Positions 18,513 through 28,100 of a DNA stretch of 64,000 nt are shown here, one piece after another; the first letter of the stretch is position 1, and every line of letters begins with the position of its first letter. This DNA comes from Algoriphagus sp. Y33 (GTDB taxonomy: Bacteria; Bacteroidota; Bacteroidia; Cytophagales; Cyclobacteriaceae). Position numbers and translations under genes: made by a program. The notes under the pieces are model-generated. The model was given only the letters and a program-made list of their open reading frames with translations, ran no database searches and was not told the origin of the DNA. The stretch is taken from NCBI RefSeq assembly GCF_014838715.1, contig NZ_CP061947.1:1240001-1304000 (forward strand), written 5' to 3'.

Positions 18513-19082
18513 ATGGAAGGAACTATTTCAGAAATCAGGTATTTTGGCCCCAGCTGGGCACCGAGAAATTGGATGATTTGTAATGGAGCATTATTGCCCA
18601 TTAACCAATACTCTGCATTCTTTTCCTTAATAGGGACAACTTATGGAGGCGACGGTATGAATACTTTTGCTATTCCTGACCTTAGAGGTAGAGTAGCCGT
18701 AGGTGAAGGAGCCGGTCCGGGTCTGACACCAAGAAGAATAGGTGAAGCCAGCGGAGTAGAGCATGTGACTTTGCTGCAATCAGAAATGCCCAGTCATAGT
18801 CATGGGGCTGTTTTTTCAGGTCATTCCACTATTCCTGTCAATATTACTGTAGGAGACGAAGATGAAAGTAACCCAGGTAGTGGTGTCTTGGCAAACACAG
18901 GTAACGATCAATATTCATCTACTCCCAGTTCAGGTGCTATGTACTCTGGTGCTCCAATCGCGGTAAATGGAACTGTAACAGTTGGTGTAGCAGGTGGTAG
19001 TCAAGCTCATGAAAACATGCAACCTTGGCTATGCATAACGCCTATTATTTGTTCTCAAGGTATTTTTCCGTCAAGACCTTAA
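18513..19082 (+). CDS. Phage tail-collar domain protein (Mdp type), copy 1
   Basis: 189 residues of the tail-collar / microcystin-dependent-protein family. The N-terminal EGTISEIRYFGPSWAPRNW, YGGDGMNTFAIPDLRGRVAVGEG and C-terminal ENMQPWLCITPIICSQGIFPSR blocks are the family hallmarks. No signal peptide is present. A Gly/Ser/Asn-rich middle (residues 110-160) replaces the receptor-binding insert of phage fibres. A second copy follows 8 bp downstream. Outside phages these proteins occur in pairs or triplets in bacterial chromosomes with unknown function; no phage genes are near. Confidence 0.9.
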   Translation: MEGTISEIRYFGPSWAPRNWMICNGALLPINQYSAFFSLIGTTYGGDGMNTFAIPDLRGRVAVGEGAGPGLTPRRIGEASGVEHVTLLQSEMPSHSHGAVFSGHSTIPVNITVGDEDESNPGSGVLANTGNDQYSSTPSSGAMYSGAPIAVNGTVTVGVAGGSQAHENMQPWLCITPIICSQGIFPSRP

Positions 19083-19089
19083 ATTTGCT

Positions 19090-19662
19090 ATGGAAGGTTA
19101 TATTTCAGAGATAAGGTTCTTTGGCCCAAATTGGGCTCCGAAAAATTGGTTAAGCTGTCAAGGTCAATTACTGTCAGTAGCACAAAATCAGGTTTTATAT
19201 TCCTTGATAGGTACAATATACGGTGGTGATGGGAGGACAAGTTTTGCATTGCCGGACCTCAGAGGCAGAGTTGCCGTTGGTGAAGGGCAAGGAAATGGAT
19301 TGACTAATAGGATATCGGGTCAAAGATCAGGTGCAGAGAAGGTTACTTTAACTCAAATTAATTTGCCTAGCCATACTCATATCGCAGCTATGCCCAACAG
19401 TTCTTTTGGTATTCCTGTAAATGAAACTGCGGGTGACGAAGACGAATCCAGTCCGGGAAGTGGGGTAATGGCTAATATGGGGAATGATCATTATGCAAGT
19501 ACTCCAAGTAGCGGGGAAAGTTATGGAGGCAGTCCCGTTGGTGTGACCGGTAATGTAAGTATAGGGATGGCAGGTAGTGGATTATCCCATTCCAACGAAC
19601 AACCATATTTGGTTCTTAATCCAATCATTTGTTTGTATGGCATTTATCCCTCAAGAGAATAG
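19090..19662 (+). CDS. Phage tail-collar domain protein (Mdp type), copy 2
   Basis: 190 residues, a tandem paralogue of the preceding gene. It shares EG-ISEIR-FGP-WAPKNW, YGGDGRTSFALPDLRGRVAVGEG, NLPSHTH, the GDEDES-PGSGVMAN block and the ending LNPIICLYGIYPSRE. The copies differ in most wobble and many coding positions, so the duplication is old. It begins 8 bp after the first copy, indicating one transcript. There is no signal peptide, so export, if any, would need another route. Confidence 0.9.
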   Translation: MEGYISEIRFFGPNWAPKNWLSCQGQLLSVAQNQVLYSLIGTIYGGDGRTSFALPDLRGRVAVGEGQGNGLTNRISGQRSGAEKVTLTQINLPSHTHIAAMPNSSFGIPVNETAGDEDESSPGSGVMANMGNDHYASTPSSGESYGGSPVGVTGNVSIGMAGSGLSHSNEQPYLVLNPIICLYGIYPSRE

Positions 19663-19840
19663 TGTGCTTCTGTAGAACTGCGTTTTAGCAATCCTCTGCT
19701 ATGCGTCCAATTACTGCCAAAGTCAAAATAGCTTCTGCCGCACACTGTGAAGCGTTATCTATGTCTTAGGGGACCGATTGGCAGTTGGCGTTAGCACGTG
19801 ACTGTGAAATTAGAAAAGAGGATAATCATATATTTTTACT

Positions 19841-20977
19841 ATGCTCAACAAGAATAAAATGGAGAATTCTTTTAAAATAGGAGTTCTTCTACCTCAGTCT
19901 AAAGAGTATCCTACTATATCTAAAGAGTTTTTGGATGGGCTTAAATTATACTTTACCATTCATGATAATCTTTTTTTAGGAAGAAAAGCTGAGTTGGTGA
20001 TTGAGGACATTGGTTTTGGGACGGAGCGTGTGAGTCTGGAGAAAACCAGAAAATTGATCACCTTGGATGAAGTGGATGTGATTGGTGGATTGATGGAGTT
20101 CAATACAGCGCTGCAAGTAGGAAACATGGCGGAGATAATGAATGTGCCAATGCTGATAGGTGGATTGGGAGAGACTAAAGTGGCTCGAGAGAAAATACCT
20201 GCCAACCTTTATTTCCATTCCTTTATGCTTTGGCAGTCTTTTTTTGAGTTGGGAAACTATGTAGGAGAAAGTCTAAAAGAAAAAGAGTTGTTGATAGTGA
20301 CTTCTTTGTTTGATGTTGGATATGATTCACACAGGGCATTTATGCTTGGGCTGAAGTCGAAAAAGTATGATAAATATGAAACGTATATATCCAAAGCCTA
20401 CGACTCAGGGGAATTGCTTCAGGATTTAGAAGATAATTTTAATCTGGATGCCAATAAAGCTTGGTGTCTATTGTTGCATCCGGAATTGATCAATGGGTTT
20501 TTGCGGAAAATAGAGTTGAAGCCCAATTGTTTGTTTACTTCTCCATTTGTTACTGACAATGAGTCGGGTGGAAATGTTTGGTCTTTTGTCGAATTATCAA
20601 AAAAACATGAGAAGTACAGGAAACTTGTAGATGGAATAAATGAGTATATCGGAATGTCCCCCACCCATCATCACGCCTTAGGTTTTCAGCAAGGGCAACT
20701 TATCTATCATGCTCTTCAACAGTTGGAGAACCTTACCGATATCCCGAGGCAAATTTATTCTGCTTGGGATGGATTTGAGGAGGAAACTGTGGTAGGCAGA
20801 ACATGGTACAGTGCCGGGACTAAGTTTTTTGAGTCTGGGATTAAGCTATATGAGGGTGGAAGATGCGAAGATTTTGAGAGTCATCCGGCAAGAAAAAGAG
20901 GGGATATTCCTCCTGCTTCGATCTTGGAATTATCTCAGGAACGAAATCAATATACGAATCCCTATATGTTTATGTGA
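19841..20977 (+). CDS. Periplasmic-binding-fold protein lacking a signal peptide (AmiC-like)
   Basis: 378 residues of the type-1 periplasmic-binding fold (Peripla_BP_6): FKIGVLLPQSKEYPTISKEFLDGLKLYF, DVIGGLMEFNTALQVGNM, VPMLIGGLGETK, LLIVTSLFDVGYDSHRAFMLGL and a late HHALGFQQGQLIYHAL helix. No signal peptide precedes the first strand; an alternative ATG at 19859 shortens only the leader. Cytosolic members such as AmiC act as ligand-sensing regulators, which fits better than transport because no permease is present. It lies between the tail-collar pair and a formyltransferase on the same strand. Confidence 0.75.
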   Translation: MLNKNKMENSFKIGVLLPQSKEYPTISKEFLDGLKLYFTIHDNLFLGRKAELVIEDIGFGTERVSLEKTRKLITLDEVDVIGGLMEFNTALQVGNMAEIMNVPMLIGGLGETKVAREKIPANLYFHSFMLWQSFFELGNYVGESLKEKELLIVTSLFDVGYDSHRAFMLGLKSKKYDKYETYISKAYDSGELLQDLEDNFNLDANKAWCLLLHPELINGFLRKIELKPNCLFTSPFVTDNESGGNVWSFVELSKKHEKYRKLVDGINEYIGMSPTHHHALGFQQGQLIYHALQQLENLTDIPRQIYSAWDGFEEETVVGRTWYSAGTKFFESGIKLYEGGRCEDFESHPARKRGDIPPASILELSQERNQYTNPYMFM

Positions 20978-21033
20978 TTTGTAAGAAAGTGAAAAGAGGG
21001 TATTGTTATTAAGTTTTAGGGTTTTTTATAGAT

Positions 21034-21147
21034 ATGAAATCGAGCATGACGAAAATCGTCACACACTGCAATGATTATCTGCCATTCGAGATTCCATGGC
21101 CTGCCCTGACTGATCGGGGTGACCTATGAAAAACAAATTATAAACAT
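21034..21147 (+). repeat. Dispersed leader element, copy E1
   Basis: First of three related elements in this window (others at 53121-53236 and 52476-52657, reverse). It begins ATGAAATCGAGCATG, continues with a CGTCACACAC block, AATGATTA and an imperfect hairpin with CCCTGACTGATCGGGG, and ends CAAATTATAAACAT directly against the start codon at 21148. A 31-codon frame from the first ATG is not kept in the other copies, so the element is more likely a DNA or RNA element than a gene. Confidence 0.7.
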
Positions 21148-22098
21148 ATGAATATTGTTTTATTTACAAATTCCGGATGGAGTATTCCATTACTTATAGC
21201 TCTTGAGAAATCAGGGAAACTCAAGGCTATTGTTGTCCCTGATTTTGATCATGAGGCACTTAGGTATATAGATGATTTTGCTGCTCAAAAGGGAATCGCT
21301 CTCTTTAAAACCAATAAAAAGCAACTTGGTAAAGAATTGCTGAAATGGATTGGGGAGTTGGAATGTACCATGGGTATTTGTTTAAGCTTTCCTTATAAAC
21401 TCCCTACATCCTTATTAAGAGGAGTAGTTTTGGGAATCTTTAATTTTCATTTTGGAAGATTACCGGATTATGCAGGAGGAGATCCTGTTTTCTGGATGAT
21501 ACGAAATCAAGAGAGAACCGCTGTCCTTTCGGTTCATAAAATGGAGGAGTACTTGGATTGTGGTGAACTATATATTCAAGAACAAGTCTCAATATATCCA
21601 GGAGAAAATTATGGACTGCTAGGCGCGCGTCTCAGCCAAATGTCAAGTGGGCTTTTGGATAGATTGGTTGGTTTGGTAGAAGTAGAATTTAAAGGTAAAG
21701 CTATAGAGAGAAATCCTAGTACTTATAAAAGGCCAACTCAGGAAGAGTTGACCATCGACTGGAAAAACCAAAGTGCTGACGCAATAGAGGCACTGGTAAA
21801 TGCTTCCAACCCTTCCTATGGAGGAGCAATTACTTATTTTAGAAATACACTAGTGAGAATTTTGGAAACCAGTCCTGCGGATGTTCGCAATGCAGCTTTG
21901 CTAACTCCGGGAACAGTGGTGCATGCCAGTGCAAAGGAGGGATTATTTGTGCTTTGTTCTGATTATAGATTTTTGAAAATCAATATTATACAAACCCCGG
22001 AGGCTGTCGTGACCGGGAATAAGCTGGTAGCACTTGGAGTGAAACCAAACGAGAAATTTGGGAAGCATCAACTTCAAGCGGCTAAAATTGGATTTTAA
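21148..22098 (+). CDS. Formyltransferase-fold enzyme (Fmt-like)
   Basis: 316 residues related to methionyl-tRNA formyltransferase and sugar N-formyltransferases. The catalytic Asn-His-Asp triad is visible as N99 and H101 in FNFHFGRLPDYAGGDP and D137 in YLDCGEL. A C-terminal beta-barrel-like domain begins near residue 200. The N-terminal strand is MNIVLFTNSGWSIPLL rather than the usual Fmt FxGTPxFA, so this is probably not the housekeeping Fmt; a formyl-sugar or other small-molecule role is likely. It stands between a binding-fold protein and the giant adhesin, directly behind leader element E1. Confidence 0.8.
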   Translation: MNIVLFTNSGWSIPLLIALEKSGKLKAIVVPDFDHEALRYIDDFAAQKGIALFKTNKKQLGKELLKWIGELECTMGICLSFPYKLPTSLLRGVVLGIFNFHFGRLPDYAGGDPVFWMIRNQERTAVLSVHKMEEYLDCGELYIQEQVSIYPGENYGLLGARLSQMSSGLLDRLVGLVEVEFKGKAIERNPSTYKRPTQEELTIDWKNQSADAIEALVNASNPSYGGAITYFRNTLVRILETSPADVRNAALLTPGTVVHASAKEGLFVLCSDYRFLKINIIQTPEAVVTGNKLVALGVKPNEKFGKHQLQAAKIGF

Positions 22099-22135
22099 AA
22101 TCTTTTTATTGAGAGAACAATATTTTATTGACATT

Positions 22136-25100
22136 ATGAAAAAAATATTTTTACTATTTGCAGGGTTACTGTTTTTTGTTCCATTTCTAGTAAATGCGCA
22201 AACATTAGACAACACAATTAACGCTCCTGGGGATATTGCATTTGTGGCATACAATGAAGGTGCTACAGGGGGTGAGGATGGTTTTTCTTTTTTACTTATA
22301 GATAGTGCTCCCGCAGGAGCTGTGATTGTATTCACTGATGAAGAATGGACAGGGACAGAGTTTAGCTCTCCCACGGGTGAAGGTGATGTCACTTGGACAA
22401 ATAATACAGGAGCGGCCATTCCGGGAGGTACTATTATAGATATAGTCAATGCTTCTGATAATCCAGGCTCCCCTATTACTGCTTCTATTGGCGTTGCGGT
22501 GGAAACTGATGCCGGATTTAACACGGCAATCGGGGATCAGATTTATGCATTTACAGGAAGTCGAGCATCTCCAGGTGTTTTTTTGGCTTTTGTGGGAGGT
22601 CTACCTGCTCCTGCGACCCTTTCGGGGACCGGTTTGGTGGTTGGAGAAACTGCAGCAGTTTTTTCAGATGAAGGGTATTATAGCGGACCAACTACCTTCA
22701 ATGGCACGGCGATTAATTGTGCTGCCACTATCAATTCGATTGCTAATTGGGAATTAGGGAATTACGCTAATTACCCGGACAATCTGGAAGACAGTTTCTC
22801 AGGTTCACTTTTTTTCCCAAGTATCCCATCGGTACTGCTAAATACCAATCCGGTGCTTTCTTTCTCCAATAATACCGGTTTTGGAGACAAGATCGCAGGT
22901 GATGGTGATGGAGGTTCGGTATCTATCAGTGATATAAATATACAAGCCTATCCTATTAATAGTTCCGGAACAAGACTAACTGCCAATCTTTTGGAATACC
23001 ACGATGCATCCGAACCCGATTGGTCAAGTTATCCTGCGATAATTGTATATGGAGCTGAAGCTAACTTAATCTTTTACGGATGGAATATAAAATCTGAAAA
23101 TGGTGCCGAATTTGCATTTAATGGCATAGACTTCCACGACTGGGGTAATTACGATGGAGCTACTTTTACTATTGAGGGGTTTAAGGACGGAGTTTCTACC
23201 GCTACGTACGATTTTGACGGCAATACAGATGGCTCATATGTCTCTTTGTCTAATCCGGGAAATCTTCCAACTGCATTCTCTGATGTCGACGAGGTGTGGA
23301 TTTATCAAGCTGATGGTGCAGACTCGTATATTGCGATTAATAATATTGGAGTGGGTTCACCTGTGGTGGCTCCGCCGAATACGGCTCCGGTAGCAACCCC
23401 ACCGGGTGTTCCAGTGGTGGAGGAAGATGATGAAAACGTTCTTTTATCGAGTGATTTTGGAGTGACTGACTTGGAAGGGGATGATCAGACCTTGACCTTT
23501 ACCATTACCGGAGGTATTCTTACCTTAGGTACACCAGGGATCACTTTTGGTGGCGATGGAAACGGTTCTGCGAATTTCACCGCTGCCGGAACATTGATAG
23601 ACATCAATACAGCATTGATTGCGGCCACCTTTACGCCTACACCTGATCTATTCGGAGAGGATGCAGGTGAAATTTCTTTCACCGCTAATGATGGCAACTC
23701 AACTTCAGCGGTAGCGTCAGTGACTTTTGATATTATCGGGATCAATGATGCCCCAACCTTTGAAGGATTGCCGGCTTCAGTTACTGTGCTGGAGGATGCA
23801 GTAAATACTGACCTTAACAATGCCTTTTCTGATGCCACTTTTGCAGATATTGATGCTGGAAATAACATCGTTACATTAATTCTGAATGTAAGCCAAGGAA
23901 CGTTGAATTATGCTAACCCAAGCGGTACTGGTGTGAGTATAATTGGACCTGGCGCTTCCACTGGTACTTTTTCAGGAACAGTAGCTGATATTGAGGCTTA
24001 CTTAAATATAAATACAAATGTAGTCTATACACCCCCAACAAATCTGAGCGGCACAAATGTGGCTACACTTACGGTTTCAGCGAATGACAATGGAAATACC
24101 GGACAAGGAGGAGGGGAAACCGTGGTCTTGGGGCAAATCCAACTAAATATCACTCCTGTCAACGATGCTCCAACAGTTGCGAATCCGATTGATAATCAAA
24201 ATGCAACACAGGATGAACCTTTTAACTTTGTGGTTCCTACCGATACTTTTGAGGATGTGGATGTTGACGATGAATTAAGTTACTCTGCTCAATTGTCAGG
24301 CGGAGGAAGCCTACCGTCATGGTTAGAATTTGATACGGAAACTCAAACCTTCTCAGGCACACCACTGAATGCCAATGTAGGGATAGTGAGCATAGATGTG
24401 ATCGCTGATGATGGAAATGGGGGGACTGTCACGGATACGTTTGATATCATTGTCGCCAATGTAAACGACGCACCAACAGTTGCCAATGCAATTCCTAATC
24501 AAAATGCCACTGAAAATGCTGCATTTAATTTCCAGTTCGCCGCTAATACCTTCAATGATGTGGATGTCGCCGATATCCTGACTTACTCTGCTCAATTAGA
24601 AGGTGGAGCAGCTTTGCCGGCTTGGTTAAGCTTTGATGGTGCCACTCGAACTTTCAGCGGAACGCCTGGGAATTCTGATTCAGGAAATATTGATATTGAA
24701 GTGATCGCTTCTGATGGCAACGGAGGAAATGTTTCCGATGTGTTCCGGATCTCAGTAACAGCGGTCAATGATGCGCCAAGTATTTCAGCACCTTTTACGA
24801 TTACTTTGGATGAAGATCTTCCAGGGGCACTTACCGGCATCAGCTTTAGTGATTCAGATGCAGGTACCAACTTGGTTACGGTGACATTCAATGTAGGGAG
24901 CGGAAGCTTGTCTGCAGAACCAGGAAGTGGTGTAGCAGTAAGCGGAACTTCAAGTTCCAGAATAATTGAAGGAAATATCGATGCGATCAATTCTTTCATT
25001 TCTAATGGAGAATTGACATTCACAACTGCCCTAAATGCAACTTCTGATGTGATCTTAAGCATTACGATCAATGATAATGGCAATTCAGGAAGTGGAGGAT

Positions 25101-28100
25101 CATTAACAAGTTCTGCGAATGTCACACTTGATGTCACAGCAGTGAATGATGCTCCGGTCAACAGTATCCCCGGCCCACAGCAAACCGATCAGAATGTAAC
25201 TCTTGAATTCAGTAGTGGAAGTGGAAATCAAATCAGTGTAAGCGATGTAGATGTGGGATCTGAAGATGTAATTGTTTCGTTGACTGCTTCCAATGGCATG
25301 ATTACTCTTTCTACTACCGCTGGCTTGGTTTTTACCACCGGAACAGGAAGCAACGATGCAGCATTGAGCATGGAAGGTTCAATTGCAGATATTAATGCAG
25401 CGTTTAATGGAATGACCTTTACTCCAACAGCTGGATACAGCGGTCTTGCGGGTATTACGATCACTACGAATGACCAAGGGTTCTCCGGTTCTGGAGGTGC
25501 TCAGGAAGATGAGGATGTGATCACAATCATTGTTGATTCCATCAATCCTGTCGTCACCTCTGTAACTTCGTCCGGGGAAAATGGAATCTACAAAATCGGA
25601 GATGAGCTATTTATACAGGTGATTTTTGATCAGGCAGTTATTGTCAGTGGAGGGGCTCCCACACTAAGTCTGGAAACCGGAGTAACAGATCGGGAGGTTA
25701 ACTATACATCCGGATCAGGAACAAACACGCTTAATTTCAGCTATACCGTACAGAATGGAGATCAAACTTCAGACCTTGACTATACTTCCGCAGGAGCATT
25801 ATCCTTAAATGGATCAGTGATTCAAAATACCTCCGGGGACGATGCAATTCTCACCCTTCCGGCCGTGGGTAGTGCAAATTCCTTGGCAGGTCAAAAAAAC
25901 CTGGTTATCGACGGTGTCCGACCTACCTCAAACATCGTAGTTTCTGAAGATGAATTAAGAATAGGAGAAACAAGTTTAGTGACGGTCACTTTCAGCGAGG
26001 CGGTTTTTGGATTTAGTAATCAAGACCTGAGCTTTTCCAACGGGACATTATCCCCTGTGAGTTCAGCCGATGGAGACATCACTTGGACAGCCACTTTCAC
26101 ACCAACTGCCAATGTAGAGGAACAGACCAATGTGATAACTTTGGATAACACGGGGGTAGAGAATGCGGGTGGAAATGTAGGTACAGGAACCACAGATTCC
26201 AACAACTTTGGGATTGATACCCGTAGACCAACGGCAATAATTGTGGTAGCCGACACCCAGCTGGCAAGTGGAGAAACTTCCCCGGTGACCATAGAATTCA
26301 GTGAAGCGGTAACTGGTCTGACCGCGGCAGACTTTGCTGTACCCAATGGGGTATTGAGTGATCCTGAAAGTACAGATGGAATTACCTGGTCAGCTACTTT
26401 TACTCCTGCAGATGGAGTGGAGGAAGCAACCAATGTGATCACGCTGGAAAATACAGGCTATGTTGATTTAAGGGGAAATACGGGGATAGGGACAACTCCG
26501 TCCAACAATTACTTAGTGGACACCTCTGCCCCAACGGTAATTACTCAAAATATTACGATTCAACTGAATGCTGCCGGTGAAGTAAGTATTACCCCAGAAC
26601 AAATTGACAACAGCAGTACGGATGGGGTTGGTATAGGAAGTTTGACGTTGAATGTATCCGACTTCGATTGCACAAACGAGGGTGAAAACACGGTAATTTT
26701 AACAGTGACTGATGTCAACGGCAATAGCGCAATAGGAACGGCAACAGTTACAGTAGAGGATACTATTGCGCCTACTGTGATAACCCAGAACATCATGGTT
26801 CAACTTGAACCGATTGGGACCATAACCATTGCTGCAGAAGATGTAGATAACGGAAGTTCGGATAATTGTGGTTTGGCTAGTTTATCTTTGAGCCAGTCGG
26901 TATTTGGATCGTCTGATATTGGAGAAAATACAGTTACGCTCACCGTAACTGATGTAAATGGCAATCAATCAAGCGCAACTGCTATTGTTGAAGTGGTACC
27001 GCTTGATGTAACAGGTGTGACTTTTGAAAACGGTTCGTTTATTTATGACGGAACAGCTAAGTCACTTGCGATAGCAGGGGTACTTCCGGCAGGAACATCG
27101 GTTTCATACGATAATAACACACGAACGAACGTTGGAACGCAAGAAGTAATAGCAACAATAACAGGTCCTGGTTTTACAACGCTGGTATTGACCGCCCAGC
27201 TGACAGTTACCCCTGCTACAGTTACAGGTATTACTTTCGAAGACGGCAGCTTTGTTTACGATGGCACAGAAAAATTACTCGCCATCACGGGAACTCTTCC
27301 TTCGGGAACTTCCGTGTCCTATACCGGCAACGGCAGAACAGACGTGGGTACACAGGAAGTGACAGCGACGATCACGGGATCGAACTATACGGACTTGGTG
27401 TTGACCGCCCGGCTGACAGTTACCCCAGCCGAGATCACGGGAATCACGTTTGCAGACACAAGCTTTGTCTATGACGGCACAGAAAAGTCACTTGCGATTG
27501 TAGGAACCCTTCCTTCGGGAACATCGGTAGCCTATACCGACAACGGCAGGACGGAGGTGGGTACGCAGGAAGTGACAGCGACGATCACGGGATCGAACTA
27601 TACGGACTTGGTATTGAGAGCAGACCTGACGGTAACCCCTGCTACAGTTACAGGTATTACTTTCGAAGACGGCAGCTTTGTTTACGATGGCACAGAAAAA
27701 TTACTTGCGATTGTAGGAACTCTTCCTTCGGGAACATCGGTAGCCTATACCGACAACGGCAGGACGGAGGTGGGTACGCAGGAAGTGACAGCGACGATCA
27801 CGGGATCGAACTATACGGACTTGGTATTGACCGCCTGGCTGACAGTTACCCCAGCCGAGATCACGGGAATTACGTTTGCAGACACAAGCTTTGTCTATGA
27901 CGGCACAGAAAAATCACTTGCGATTGTAGGAACTCTTCCTTCGGGAACTTCCGTGTCCTACACCGAAAACGGCAGGACGGAGGTGGGTACGCAGGAAGTG
28001 ACAGCGACGATCACGGGATCGAACTATACGGACTTGGTGTTGACTGCCCGGCTGACAATTACCCCAGCCGAGATCACGGGAATTACGTTTGCAGACACAA

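Noticed and set aside
18513..19662. Prophage suggested by two tail-collar proteins
   Set aside because: No capsid, terminase, portal, integrase or lysis gene nearby; this family is common outside phages.
21034..21129. 31-codon peptide gene inside element E1
   Set aside because: The frame is not kept in E2 and closes after five codons in E3.
23485..26796. Long antisense frames opposite the giant adhesin
   Set aside because: They mirror the repetitive coding strand and lack independent starts or family features.
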